This document shows, in pieces, positions 16,389 through 25,112 of a stretch of 54,910 nucleotides of DNA. The first letter of the stretch is position 1. Each line of letters begins with the position of its first letter. This DNA comes from Nocardia sp. MH4. GTDB taxonomy: Bacteria > Actinomycetota > Actinomycetes > Mycobacteriales > Mycobacteriaceae. The notes beneath the pieces were generated by a model. It saw only the letters and a program-made list of their open reading frames with translations. It was not told the DNA's origin and ran no database searches. Where the stretch lies: contig NZ_LPNR01000080.1 in assembly GCF_019266065.1 (NCBI RefSeq), positions 1 through 54,910 on the forward strand, in the 5' to 3' direction. Both the position numbers and the translations under genes were made by a program.

Positions 16389-18455
16389 TTGGTCACCGAC
16401 GTCATCGATGTCTCCGCGGATTTCACGATCGCGCGTCAATCACTGTGGGACGTACTGCTGGACCCACAGAGCTACCCACGAATGTTCACCGGCATCGGCA
16501 GTTGCGAACGGGTCGAGCGACCCGACGGCTCGGTGGTCTGGCAGGTCCGGGTCGGCTCGGCCGCCGCGGGCATCCAGACCCACGAGTTCGTGCTCGAGAT
16601 CGGACGCTGGTACGAGAGTTTCGAACTGCGTAGCTCCGCGCTGGGCAGCTTCGCCGCGATCCGCCTGCGCGGAGACGAGCAGCGCACCCGCCTCGACATC
16701 ACCCTGTTCGCCGCGGCCAGGGTGCACCCGATGCTGGACGCGCGCAGCAATTCCGTGGTCACCGACTGGGTGAAGGCGGGTCTGCGCCGGACCGCCGACA
16801 TCATCGCGGGCACCAGATCCTCGATCGTGATCAACGCCGAGCGCTCGGTGCTGCGCCGCAATACCGGAGTGGTCCGCAGCATCGCGGCCACCGGCCTGAT
16901 GCGTCCTGAGCCCGTCTCGATCGTGAAACAGCTTCGCTCCCTGGCGAAGTGGGGCTTCAACTTGGCCGGTGGTTACGCCGCGGGCGCGGCGCACACCCCG
17001 ACGCGGCTCGCGTTGATCGACCCACACGGCACCCGCACCTTCGCTGAGGTCGACGCGCGCTCCACCGCGCTGGCCGGGGCGATGTACTCCCTGGGCCTGC
17101 GGGCCGGCGACGCCATCGGCCTGCTGTCGCGCAATCACGCGGGCATGGTCGAAACCATGGTCGCGGCGGGCAAACTCGGTGTCGACGTGGCGCTGCTCAA
17201 CGCCGGGTTGTCGGGCCGGCGGATCGAGGAGATCGTGCAGCGGCACCGGCTCAGCGCGGTCTACGTCGACGGGCCGCTGGAGACCCTGATCCGCTACCTG
17301 CACAGCGACGTACCCCGGTTCACCACCGACGACCAGCCGCCGGACCCGGAACGCACGACCATCGACGGTCTGATCGCGTTGGCGCAGAACGACTTTCCGG
17401 TACCGGCCCACCCCGGACGGCTGATCGTGCTCACCTCGGGCACCAGCGGCTCGCCCAAGGGCGCGCGCCGTCCGCATCCCAAGGGCTTCGGCACCATCGC
17501 GGCGCTGCTGTCGCGGATTCCGATGCGGGTCGAGGAGGTCGTCCTCATCCCGGCGCCGCTGTTCCACACCTGGGGGCTGGCCGGATTGCAGCTCAGCACG
17601 GCGCTGCGCGCGACCGTGGTGCTCACCGACGGGTTCGACGCGCTCGCCTGCCTGCGCGCGATCGTCGCGCACCGGATCACCACGCTGATCGTCGTCCCGA
17701 CCATGGTCGAGCGGCTGCTCGACGTGCCCGACGAGGTCCGCGCGAGCTTCGACCTGTCGAGCCTGCGCCACGTCGTCAGTTGCGGCGCGCCCCTGGCCGG
17801 GGCCACCGTGCTGCGCTTCCTGGACACCTTCGGTGACGTGCTCTACAACGTGTACGGCTCGACGGAGGTGTCCTGGGCCAGCGTCGCCACCCCCGCCGAC
17901 CTGCGAGTCTCGCCGACCACCGCCGGTCGCCCGCCGCTGGGCACCCGGGTGGCGGTGCTCGGTCCCGACCTGCGCCCGGTGCCGGTCGGGGCAACCGGGC
18001 ACATCTTCGTCGCCAACCACATGCTCTTCGACGGCTATGTCAACGCCGCGCCGCCGGAGGAAGCCGATGGGATGCTCGACACCGGCGACCTCGGCTACCT
18101 CGACGCGGCGGGCCGGTTGTTCGTCGCGGGCCGCGACGACGAGATGATCATCTCCGGCGGCGAGAACGTCTTCCCCCGCCCGGTGGAGGAGGCGCTAGCC
18201 CATCTGCCGCAGATCACCGAGGTGGCCGTAGTCGGCGTGCCGGATCGGGAGTTCGGGCAACGGCTGGCCGCGTTCGTGGTGAAACGCGAAGGGGCGGGTC
18301 TGGATTCGGACATGGTGCGGACCTATATCCGCAACCGGCTCAGCCGCTTCTCGGTCCCGCGCGATGTCACCTTCCTGTCCGCGCTGCCGCGCGGGGAGAC
18401 CGGCAAGATCCTCAAACGGGTGCTGGTGCGCCCGGAGTCAGCCCTGAGCGAGTAG
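16389..18455 (+). CDS. START-like (SRPBCC) domain fused to acyl-CoA synthetase (FadD family)
   Basis: The only usable in-frame start is TTG 16389 (GGGAAG about ten bases upstream), giving 688 residues. Residues 1-145 form an SRPBCC lipid-binding-like domain (V-S-A-D-F-T-I-A-R-Q-S-L-W-D-V-L-L-D-P). After a basic linker, residues from about 180 are an ANL-superfamily acyl-CoA synthetase resembling FadD2/FadD12. Motifs are the P-loop T-S-G-T-S-G-S-P-K-G (about 348-357), Y-G-S-T-E, D-T-G-D-L-G-Y, a hinge G-R-D-D-E-M-I-I-S-G-G-E-N, and the adenylation lysine in G-E-T-G-K-I-L-K-R. It should activate a fatty or aromatic acid to its CoA thioester via an acyl-AMP. The fused domain may bind the hydrophobic substrate. 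The 3' end overlaps the convergent TetR gene by 18 bp. Confidence 0.9.
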   Translation: MVTDVIDVSADFTIARQSLWDVLLDPQSYPRMFTGIGSCERVERPDGSVVWQVRVGSAAAGIQTHEFVLEIGRWYESFELRSSALGSFAAIRLRGDEQRTRLDITLFAAARVHPMLDARSNSVVTDWVKAGLRRTADIIAGTRSSIVINAERSVLRRNTGVVRSIAATGLMRPEPVSIVKQLRSLAKWGFNLAGGYAAGAAHTPTRLALIDPHGTRTFAEVDARSTALAGAMYSLGLRAGDAIGLLSRNHAGMVETMVAAGKLGVDVALLNAGLSGRRIEEIVQRHRLSAVYVDGPLETLIRYLHSDVPRFTTDDQPPDPERTTIDGLIALAQNDFPVPAHPGRLIVLTSGTSGSPKGARRPHPKGFGTIAALLSRIPMRVEEVVLIPAPLFHTWGLAGLQLSTALRATVVLTDGFDALACLRAIVAHRITTLIVVPTMVERLLDVPDEVRASFDLSSLRHVVSCGAPLAGATVLRFLDTFGDVLYNVYGSTEVSWASVATPADLRVSPTTAGRPPLGTRVAVLGPDLRPVPVGATGHIFVANHMLFDGYVNAAPPEEADGMLDTGDLGYLDAAGRLFVAGRDDEMIISGGENVFPRPVEEALAHLPQITEVAVVGVPDREFGQRLAAFVVKREGAGLDSDMVRTYIRNRLSRFSVPRDVTFLSALPRGETGKILKRVLVRPESALSE

Positions 18456-19046
18456 CCGCCGCACCGCCCGCTCGATCGCGGCCGCGGTCTGCTCGCGAGA
18501 CAGGCCGCGCCGATCGCGCAGATGGTGGTGGGCGGGCCAGGCCAGCGCGCCGTCGACCAGGTCGAGCAGCTGATCGTCACCGGCCAGCTCGGGGGCGAAC
18601 AGCGCCGCCAGGGTGTCGCGGATGCGCTCGTCGGTGCGGCGCATCCGCGCGTCGATCGCGGGCACCGAGCGGGACTCCTGCAGGCCGGGCAGCCGCGGCG
18701 AGCGCTGCAGCTCGAAGATCGCCGCGCTCTGCCGGACCGCCAGCGTGATCCGATCATCCAGCGGCAGTGTGGGATCGGGGGTGATCAGGCACGCCTCCAC
18801 CGTCGCCGACTGGCGCTCTACCGCGGCGACGAGCAGGGCCTCGCGATCGGCGAAGTGCACGAAGATGCTGCGCTCGGAGGTGCCCGCCCTGGTCGCGATC
18901 GCGCGGGTGGTCGGCGCGAAATCGCCGTCGATGAGCGCGGCGAGCAGTCCGTCGATGATGGCCTCGCGGGTCTTCTCCGGATCGCGCCGCCGCGGCGGGC
19001 GCGCCGTACGCTCGCCCGCCGCCTCGACTTCGTGCCCTGAACTCAT
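18438..19046 (-). CDS. TetR-family transcriptional regulator
   Basis: This 202-residue protein has a Pro/Arg-rich N-terminal extension before the HTH (T-R-A-I-A-T-R-A-G-T-S-E-R-S-I-F-V-H-F-A-D-R-E-A-L) and a helical ligand domain with W-P-A-H-H-H-L-R-D near the end. It faces and overlaps the acyl-CoA synthetase gene tail to tail, so control of that gene is possible but not implied by promoter position. I see no clear operator in the 35 bp to the next gene. Confidence 0.9.
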   Translation of the reverse strand: MSSGHEVEAAGERTARPPRRRDPEKTREAIIDGLLAALIDGDFAPTTRAIATRAGTSERSIFVHFADREALLVAAVERQSATVEACLITPDPTLPLDDRITLAVRQSAAIFELQRSPRLPGLQESRSVPAIDARMRRTDERIRDTLAALFAPELAGDDQLLDLVDGALAWPAHHHLRDRRGLSREQTAAAIERAVRRLLAQG

Positions 19047-19080
19047 CGGCCCATCACAGCACAGACCGCCCGGACCCGGG

Positions 19081-20508
19081 CTATGCGCTCGGCGGGACCG
19101 CCGTCCGGTTCATCACCGAATGCGTGCGCGAGTAGCCGAAATAGACGACCAGACCCACCATCAGCCACACCAGGAACCGCACCCACGTCTCCCACGGCAG
19201 CGAGTAGATCAGGTACGCCGAGAACCCGATGCCGACCAGCGGGATCACCGGCATCAACGGCAGCCGGAACGAGCGCGGCGCGTCGGGCCTGGTGCGCCGC
19301 AACACGATCACCGCGACGCACACCACGATGAAGGCCATCAGGATGCCGATGTTGGTGAGCTCGGCGACGGTGTTGATCGGCAGCACGCCGGCCAGGATCG
19401 CCGCGCCGACACCGACGATCCAGGTGACCCTGGTCGGGACCTTGCGGGTCGGATGGGTCTTGGCGAACCACGCGGGCAGCAGGCCGTCGCGGCTCATCGC
19501 GAACCACACCCGGGTGACACCGAGCATGAACGTCAGCACCACGGTCACGATGCCCACGATCGCGCCCACCGCGATGATGTTGGCGACACCCGGCATCCCG
19601 ACCGACTCGAACGCGGTGGAGAAGCCGCTGGTCGGGCTGATCTCGGTGTATTTCTGCATGCCGGTCAGCACCAGCGTGGCCAGCACGTAGAGCACCATGG
19701 CGATGGCGAGGGAGTAGATGATCGCCTTGGGCAGGTGCTTGCGTCCGTCCACCGATTCCTCGGCGGCGGTACTCATCGCGTCGTAGCCGAACACCGCGAA
19801 GAACACCGTCGCCGCGCCCGTCCACACCGCGCCGGTCCCGAACGGGAAGTACGGGTCGTAGTTGGCGCTGTCGATGTGGAACACGCCCAGCGCCACGATG
19901 AGCACGACCAGCGCGACCTTGATGCCGACCGCGATCGTCTCGAACCGGCCGACGCTGCCGATCCCGCGCGAGAGCACCCACGCGGTGCCCAGGCAGAACA
20001 GCACGGCGAACAGGTCGACGACCCGTCCCTCGCCGGTATCGGGCGCGCCGAGCATCCATTCGGGCAGGGTCAGGCCGACCTGGTCGAGCAGGAACCCGAA
20101 GTAGCCGGACACGCCGATCGCGACCACCGCCGCCACGGCGATGTACTCGAGCAGCAGATCCCAGCCGATGAACCAGCCCGCCAGCTCACCGAGCGAGACG
20201 TAGCCGTAGGTATAGGCCGACCCCGCCTTGGGCACCATGCCCGCGAACTCGGCGTAGCACAGCGCCGCCGCCGCGCTGGCCACACCGGCGATCAAGAACG
20301 AGATCAGCACCGCCGGACCGGTGACCGAGTGGGCGACCGAACCAGCCAGGGTGAAGATGCCCGCGCCGATGATGCCGCCGACGCCGATCGCCGTCAGCTG
20401 CCACAGGCCGAGCGATTTGGCGAGCCGTTCGTCGCTCGGGATCTCGTCCTCGACGTCGACGAGGGGTTTACGGCGCAGCATCTGGGCGCGCAACTGTGCG
20501 AAAGACAT
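19081..20508 (-). CDS. APC-family amino acid permease (cationic amino acid transporter type)
   Basis: This 475-residue integral membrane protein has about 12-14 helices. The N-terminal cytoplasmic segment leads to the APC substrate-binding motif G-V-G-G-I-I-G-A-G-I-F-T in TM1, and Y-A-E-F-A-G-M-V-P-K-A-G-S-A-Y-T-Y follows. ATG 20508 has GGAAGGA upstream. It lies 151 bp downstream of the proline dehydrogenase gene on the same strand, which suggests proline or related amino acid uptake for the catabolic pair; CAT proteins more often carry basic or branched amino acids, so the substrate is open. Confidence 0.9.
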   Translation of the reverse strand: MSFAQLRAQMLRRKPLVDVEDEIPSDERLAKSLGLWQLTAIGVGGIIGAGIFTLAGSVAHSVTGPAVLISFLIAGVASAAAALCYAEFAGMVPKAGSAYTYGYVSLGELAGWFIGWDLLLEYIAVAAVVAIGVSGYFGFLLDQVGLTLPEWMLGAPDTGEGRVVDLFAVLFCLGTAWVLSRGIGSVGRFETIAVGIKVALVVLIVALGVFHIDSANYDPYFPFGTGAVWTGAATVFFAVFGYDAMSTAAEESVDGRKHLPKAIIYSLAIAMVLYVLATLVLTGMQKYTEISPTSGFSTAFESVGMPGVANIIAVGAIVGIVTVVLTFMLGVTRVWFAMSRDGLLPAWFAKTHPTRKVPTRVTWIVGVGAAILAGVLPINTVAELTNIGILMAFIVVCVAVIVLRRTRPDAPRSFRLPLMPVIPLVGIGFSAYLIYSLPWETWVRFLVWLMVGLVVYFGYSRTHSVMNRTAVPPSA

Positions 20509-20551
20509 TCGCGTTCCTTCCGTCGGCGCACACCGCCGCGTCGCGATGTAC

Positions 20552-20576
20552 GAGCCGACCTCCTGCCGGGAGGCTC
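20552..20576 (-). other. Possible hairpin in the permease leader
   Basis: On the minus strand GAGCC and GGCTC bracket an alternative inner stem CCTCC/GGAGG. The two pairings partly exclude each other, about 45-70 nt before the permease start. It could be an attenuator-like element or the 3' processing end of the proline transcript. Support is weak. Confidence 0.25.
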
Positions 20577-20659
20577 AGCTGAGTACACCGCCACGTCGGG
20601 GCCGCGGGCGCCGAGAGTGAATATTGTTCAGCGGTGGTGCCCGAAGGGACAGCCGGTCG

Positions 20660-21622
20660 TCACCCGCGCCCGCCGACCAGCGCGCGCAGGAAGAACCCCA
20701 GGTTGGCCGGCCGTTCGGCCAGCCTGCGCATGAAATATCCGTACCACTGGTCACCGTAGGGGACATAGACGCGAACGTGGTTGCCCGCGGCGGCGAGTCG
20801 CTGCTGTTCGTCGGCGCGTATGCCGAACAGCATCTGGTACTCGTACTCCTCGGTCTTGCGTTGCGCCGACTGCACCGCCACCCCGGCCGCCGCGATTACC
20901 GCCGGATCGTGCGAGGCGATCATCGGGTACCCGCCGCCCGCGGTCAGGATCGCCAGGCAGCGCAGATAGGACGCGTCGACCTCGGCGCGGTCGCGGAAGG
21001 CGACCGACTCGGGTTCGTCGTAGGCGCCCTTGCACAACCGGATGCGCGAGCCGGGACCCGCCAGCGCGCGGCAGTCGTCCTCGGTGCGGCGCAGGTAGGC
21101 CTGCAGGACGGTGCCCAGCCACGGGTAGTCGGCGCGCAGCTCGCGCACGATCTCGAGCGTCGAGTCGGTGGTGGTGTGGTCCTCGGCGTCGACGGTGACC
21201 CACAGTCCCGCGGCCTCGGCGGCCGCGCAGATCTGGCGGGCGTGGTCGCGGGCGATCGCGTGACCGTCGCGGGGGAGGGCCTGACCCAGCGCGGACAGCT
21301 TCACCGAGACCTCCAGTGGCCGAACGGCGCCCGCCGCGACCTCGGCCTGGGAAAGCCGGCCGAGCGCGGCGATGAGGGTCCGGTACTGCGCGACGGTCGA
21401 TTCCGCGCTCGCCAGGTCGGTGGCGTCCTCGCCCAGATAGTCGACGCTGACGAAGCGGCCGGAGCGCAGCAGTGTTTCGGCCGCGCGCACCGCCTGGTCG
21501 GTGGTGGTGCCCGCGACGAAACGGGCGACCACGGCCCGGCTGACCGGCAGTCGGGTGACGGCGCGTTCCAGCCGGGGTGAACGGGCGGCGGCGAGCAGGG
21601 TCGAGCGCAGGAGGGCGGACAT
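20660..21622 (-). CDS. Proline dehydrogenase (monofunctional)
   Basis: ATG 21622 gives 320 residues, the usual length for a stand-alone FAD-dependent proline dehydrogenase. Family motifs are R-L-C-K-G-A-Y, I-A-S-H-D-P, and the C-terminal Y-V-P-Y-G-D-Q-W-Y-G-Y-F-M-R-R-L-A-E-R-P-A-N. It oxidises proline to pyrroline-5-carboxylate at the membrane and passes electrons to quinone. The start codon shares one base with the stop of the P5C dehydrogenase gene upstream, so the pair is coupled, which suits handling of a reactive intermediate. Confidence 0.95.
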   Translation of the reverse strand: MSALLRSTLLAAARSPRLERAVTRLPVSRAVVARFVAGTTTDQAVRAAETLLRSGRFVSVDYLGEDATDLASAESTVAQYRTLIAALGRLSQAEVAAGAVRPLEVSVKLSALGQALPRDGHAIARDHARQICAAAEAAGLWVTVDAEDHTTTDSTLEIVRELRADYPWLGTVLQAYLRRTEDDCRALAGPGSRIRLCKGAYDEPESVAFRDRAEVDASYLRCLAILTAGGGYPMIASHDPAVIAAAGVAVQSAQRKTEEYEYQMLFGIRADEQQRLAAAGNHVRVYVPYGDQWYGYFMRRLAERPANLGFFLRALVGGRG

Positions 21623-23274
21623 CAGCGGACCTCCGGGTCGGGTGCCTGATGGGGATAGCGGTGCTCGGTCGGCGGGGTGAAGGTCTCCTTGATGGTGCGT
21701 GCCGAGGTCCAGCGCAGCAGGTTCTGCGCCGAGCCCGCCTTGTCGTTGGTGCCCGAGGCGCGCCCACCGCCGAAGGGCTGCTGGCCGACGACCGCGCCGG
21801 ACGGTTTGTCGTTGATGTAGAAATTGCCCGCGGCGAAGGTGAGCCGCTCGGTGGCCGCGGTGATCGCGGCGCGGTCCTCGGCGATGATCGACCCGGTCAG
21901 CCCGTAGGCGCTGCCGCGATCGACGAGGTCCATGGCCGCGGCGAAGCCGTCGGGGGTGCGGTCGTCGTAGACATGCACGGCCAGGATCGGGCCGAAGTAT
22001 TCGGTGTGGAAGATCTCGTCGGCGGGATCGTCGCCCACGACGACGGTCGGCTCGACGAACCAGCCGACGCTGTCGTCGCTGTGGCCACCGGCCACCACGG
22101 TCAGCCCCGGTGTCGCCTTGGCCCGCTCGAGAGCGGCGGCGTTGCGTTCGAAGGCGCGCCGGTCGATCAGCGCCCCACCGAAATTCGTGAAGTCGGTGAC
22201 GTCGCCGTAGCGCAGCGCCGTCGTGCGTTCGATCAGATCCTCCGACATCGCCGCCCACACCGAGCGCGGGACGAACGCGCGCGACGCGGCCGAGCACTTC
22301 TGGCCCTGATAGTCGAACGCGCCGCGCAGCAGCGCCGTGGTGAGCACGGCGGGGTCCGCCGAGGAATGGGCCAGCACGAAGTCCTTACCGCCGGTCTCGC
22401 CGACCAGGCGCGGGTAGCTGCGGTACCGGTCGATGCGCTGCGCCACCTCGCGCCACAGGTGCTGGAAGGTGGCTGTCGACCCGGTGAAATGCACGCCCGC
22501 CAGCCGCGGATCGGCGAGCACGACCTCGGAGATCTCCGGTCCCGCGCCGTGGACGAGGTTGATCACCCCGGCGGGCAGTCCCGCGGCCTCGAGCAGGCGC
22601 AGGGTCAGGTAGGCGGCCACAGCCTGGGAACGGGCCGGCTTCCACACCACGGTGTTGCCCATGAGCGCGGGCGCGGTCGGCAGATTGCCCGCGATGGCGG
22701 TGAAATTGAACGGCGTGACCGCGTAGACGAAACCCTCCAGCGACCGGTACTGCATCCGGTTCCACACCCCGGGCGCCGAGATCGGCTGTTCGGCCAGGAT
22801 CTGGCGGGCGAAGGAGACGTTGAAGCGCCAGAAGTCGACCAGCTCGCACGGCGCGTCGATCTCGGCCTGATAGGCGGACTTGGACTGGCCGAGCATGGTC
22901 GCGGCCGAGATCCGCTCGCGCCACGGTCCGGCCAGCAGGTCCGCCGCGCGCAGGAAGATCGCGGCCCGGTCGTCGAACGACATCGCCTGCCAGGCCGGTG
23001 CCGCGGCGTCGGCCGCCTCGACCGCGGCGGCGGCCTCGGCGGCGGTCGCGTCGTGCAGGGTGCCGAGCACGGCGGTGTGCCGGTGCGGCTGGACGACCTC
23101 GAAACTCGGGCCGTCGCCGCGCAGGTGACGGCCACCGATCACGTGCTGGATCTCGGTGGGTGTCGCGGACAGGTCCGCGAGTGCGGTACGCAGCCGGGCG
23201 CGCTCCGGGGTCCCCGGGGCGAAGGTGCCGACAGGCTCGTTGACCGGCGGCGGAGTGGTCGCGATGGCGTCCAT
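21622..23274 (-). CDS. pruA: L-glutamate gamma-semialdehyde (P5C) dehydrogenase
   Basis: This 550-residue aldehyde dehydrogenase has the P5CDH-specific substrate region and catalytic Cys327 (Y-Q-G-Q-K-C-S-A-A-S), the general-base glutamate E293 (L-V-G-E-T-G-G-K), and the terminal P-F-G-G-G-R-A-S-G-T-N-D-K-A-G. It converts the semialdehyde to glutamate with NAD+. ATG 23274 has AGGAG upstream. It is the first gene of the leftward operon and is divergent from the PucR-type regulator. Confidence 0.95.
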   Translation of the reverse strand: MDAIATTPPPVNEPVGTFAPGTPERARLRTALADLSATPTEIQHVIGGRHLRGDGPSFEVVQPHRHTAVLGTLHDATAAEAAAAVEAADAAAPAWQAMSFDDRAAIFLRAADLLAGPWRERISAATMLGQSKSAYQAEIDAPCELVDFWRFNVSFARQILAEQPISAPGVWNRMQYRSLEGFVYAVTPFNFTAIAGNLPTAPALMGNTVVWKPARSQAVAAYLTLRLLEAAGLPAGVINLVHGAGPEISEVVLADPRLAGVHFTGSTATFQHLWREVAQRIDRYRSYPRLVGETGGKDFVLAHSSADPAVLTTALLRGAFDYQGQKCSAASRAFVPRSVWAAMSEDLIERTTALRYGDVTDFTNFGGALIDRRAFERNAAALERAKATPGLTVVAGGHSDDSVGWFVEPTVVVGDDPADEIFHTEYFGPILAVHVYDDRTPDGFAAAMDLVDRGSAYGLTGSIIAEDRAAITAATERLTFAAGNFYINDKPSGAVVGQQPFGGGRASGTNDKAGSAQNLLRWTSARTIKETFTPPTEHRYPHQAPDPEVR

Positions 23275-23348
23275 GAAGGCGGCTCCTGCGTCGAGTAGGG
23301 GCGGGATGTGACGTAGTCAACACCGAGGGGGAGGCGGCATAATCGGCT

Positions 23349-23391
23349 GATCGGACGAAGAACCCGACCGATGTTCGTCCGATCGGACAAA
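23349..23391. promoter_or_regulatory. Operator cluster between pruA and its activator
   Basis: Three copies of the half-site CGGAC(G/A)AA occur here: GATCGGACGAA (23349-23359), its exact inverse TTCGTCCGATC (23374-23384), and CGGACAAA (23384-23391). The last two form TTCGTCCGATCGGACAAA, an 18-bp palindrome with one mismatched pair. Position and symmetry suit binding of the adjacent PucR-type regulator. Confidence 0.65.
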
Positions 23392-23408
23392 GCAACGGGA
23401 GGTTCGTG

Positions 23409-25031
23409 ATGCCGGAGGACGCCACTACCCTGGGTGAGCTGCTCGCCGCCCTCGACCACACCGTCGCCACCCTCGTCGCCGCGCCGGCGGGGGAATCGGT
23501 CCCGCTGCGCTCGGTCGCGCTCGCCGAACCCGCCGATCTGCCCGACCAGCTCGACACCGAGGGCCCGCTGCCGGAGGTGTATCTGCTCGTGGGCGTCGAC
23601 GCCGAGGCCATGGTGCGATGGCTGCGCGGGGTGGGCGCCCGCGATCCCGGCCAGCGCCCGCGCGTACTGATGACCAAGAGCGCCAACGACTCGCCCGCCG
23701 TGCGGGTCGCGGCGTCGACGGCGGGCATCGCCCTGGTGCATGTGCACCGGCAGGCACGCTGGGACCAGGTGTTCGCGCTGGTACGCCGGATGCTGGCCCG
23801 CTCGCCCGGCCAGCGCGCCGCGGCCGACGACCACGACCTGCTCGCCCCCGACACCGACCTGTTCGGGCTCGCGCAGGTGGTCGCCAGGGAGACCGGCGGG
23901 ATGGTCTCCATCGAGGACCCGCACTCACACGTGCTGGCCTACTCGGCCTCCGACGCCTCCGCCGATCAACTGCGCATCCGGTCCATCCTCGGCCGCGAGG
24001 GACCCGGCGACTACCTGCGGATCCTGCGCGAATGGGGTGTGTTCGACCGGGTGCGGCGCAGCGACGAGGTCGTCGACGTGCCCGAACATCCCGAGCTCGA
24101 CATCCGGCGCAGGCTGGTGGTCGGCATCCGGCGCGGCACGCCCCCGCGGATGCTCGGCACCATCTGGCTGCAACAGGGTCACCGCCCGCTGCGCCCCGAT
24201 GCCGCCCAGGTGCTGCGCGGCGCGTCGGCGGTCGCGGCGCGGATCATCGCGCGCGGACTGGACGCGCCCTCGACCGAGGCCCTGCTGGTGCGCAGGCTCT
24301 TCGGCGCGCACGGTGACGGCGTGGACGTCCCGTCCGTGGCGGCCGCGCTGCACCTGCCGACCACCGGCCCCGCCGCGGTGATCGGCTTCGCGCCGGTCGG
24401 CCCGGGCGCCGACCTGGCCGCCTCCAGCGCCCTGATCCGCTTGCACGCCAGTGCTTTTCGCGACGACTCGGTGACCGAGGCGATCGATGACCGGGTGTAT
24501 GTGCTGCTGCCGTCGTATCACTCCGAGCGCAGCGTCGGCTCCTGGCTGCGCAAGCTCGTCGAGCAGCTCGAACAGGCGCGCGGGCTGGTGGTGCGCGCGG
24601 CCGTCGCGGCTCCGGTGGCCGGGCTGACGGCGGTCGCGAGCGCCCGCGCCGAAGTCGATCGGGTCCTGGACAGCCCGGCCGCCGCGGCGTCGGGCAGTCG
24701 GGTCGCCACGCTGGCCGAGGCCAGGACGGCGGTGCTGCTGGCCGAGATCGTGGGGCTGGTCCGGGACCGCCCACACCTGCACGATCCCCGGCTGAGCGCG
24801 CTCGACGCCTACGACCGCGAACACGCCGCCGAACTGCGCCGCTCGGTACTGGCCTACCTGCGGGCACACGGCGAGGTCAGCGCCGCGGCCGCCGTGCTGC
24901 GCGTGCATCCGAACACGCTGCGGTACCGGTTGCGCCGAGCCGAGTCCGTGCTCGGCATCGACCTGGCCGATCCCGCCGACCGGTTGCTGCTCGAGATCCA
25001 GCTGGCCGCGGTGTCGATCGCCGCGCCCTAA
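23409..25031 (+). CDS. PucR-family (CdaR-like) transcriptional activator of proline catabolism
   Basis: GGGAGG six bases upstream favours ATG 23409 over the GTG at 23406, giving 540 residues. The long N-terminal and central regions are sensory; the C-terminus carries the PucR HTH (L-R-A-H-G-E-V-S-A-A-A-A-V-L-R-V-H-P-N-T-L-R-Y-R-L-R-R-A). Mycobacterial proteins of this type (PruC) activate the pru genes in response to proline. Divergent placement and the intergenic half-site cluster support the same job here. Confidence 0.88.
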   Translation: MPEDATTLGELLAALDHTVATLVAAPAGESVPLRSVALAEPADLPDQLDTEGPLPEVYLLVGVDAEAMVRWLRGVGARDPGQRPRVLMTKSANDSPAVRVAASTAGIALVHVHRQARWDQVFALVRRMLARSPGQRAAADDHDLLAPDTDLFGLAQVVARETGGMVSIEDPHSHVLAYSASDASADQLRIRSILGREGPGDYLRILREWGVFDRVRRSDEVVDVPEHPELDIRRRLVVGIRRGTPPRMLGTIWLQQGHRPLRPDAAQVLRGASAVAARIIARGLDAPSTEALLVRRLFGAHGDGVDVPSVAAALHLPTTGPAAVIGFAPVGPGADLAASSALIRLHASAFRDDSVTEAIDDRVYVLLPSYHSERSVGSWLRKLVEQLEQARGLVVRAAVAAPVAGLTAVASARAEVDRVLDSPAAAASGSRVATLAEARTAVLLAEIVGLVRDRPHLHDPRLSALDAYDREHAAELRRSVLAYLRAHGEVSAAAAVLRVHPNTLRYRLRRAESVLGIDLADPADRLLLEIQLAAVSIAAP

Positions 25032-25035
25032 CTCG

Positions 25036-25060
25036 GCTATTGCAGTTATGCTGCAATAGC
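25036..25060. other. 10-bp perfect inverted repeat, terminator or operator
   Basis: GCTATTGCAG (25036-25045) and CTGCAATAGC (25051-25060) flank a 5-nt loop, 4 bp after the regulator stop and 52 bp before the alkylsulfatase start. It may end the regulator transcript or serve as an operator for the sulfatase. There is no T-tract. Confidence 0.5.
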
Positions 25061-25112
25061 GACGCCTGGTCGCACCGCCGCGGCGGGACGTGAGCACCTG
25101 AGTGAGGTTGTC

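Noticed and set aside
18613..20733. Open frame of about 706 codons opposite the TetR and permease genes
   Set aside because: It spans two well-supported minus-strand genes and has a His/Asp/Arg-rich translation without domains.
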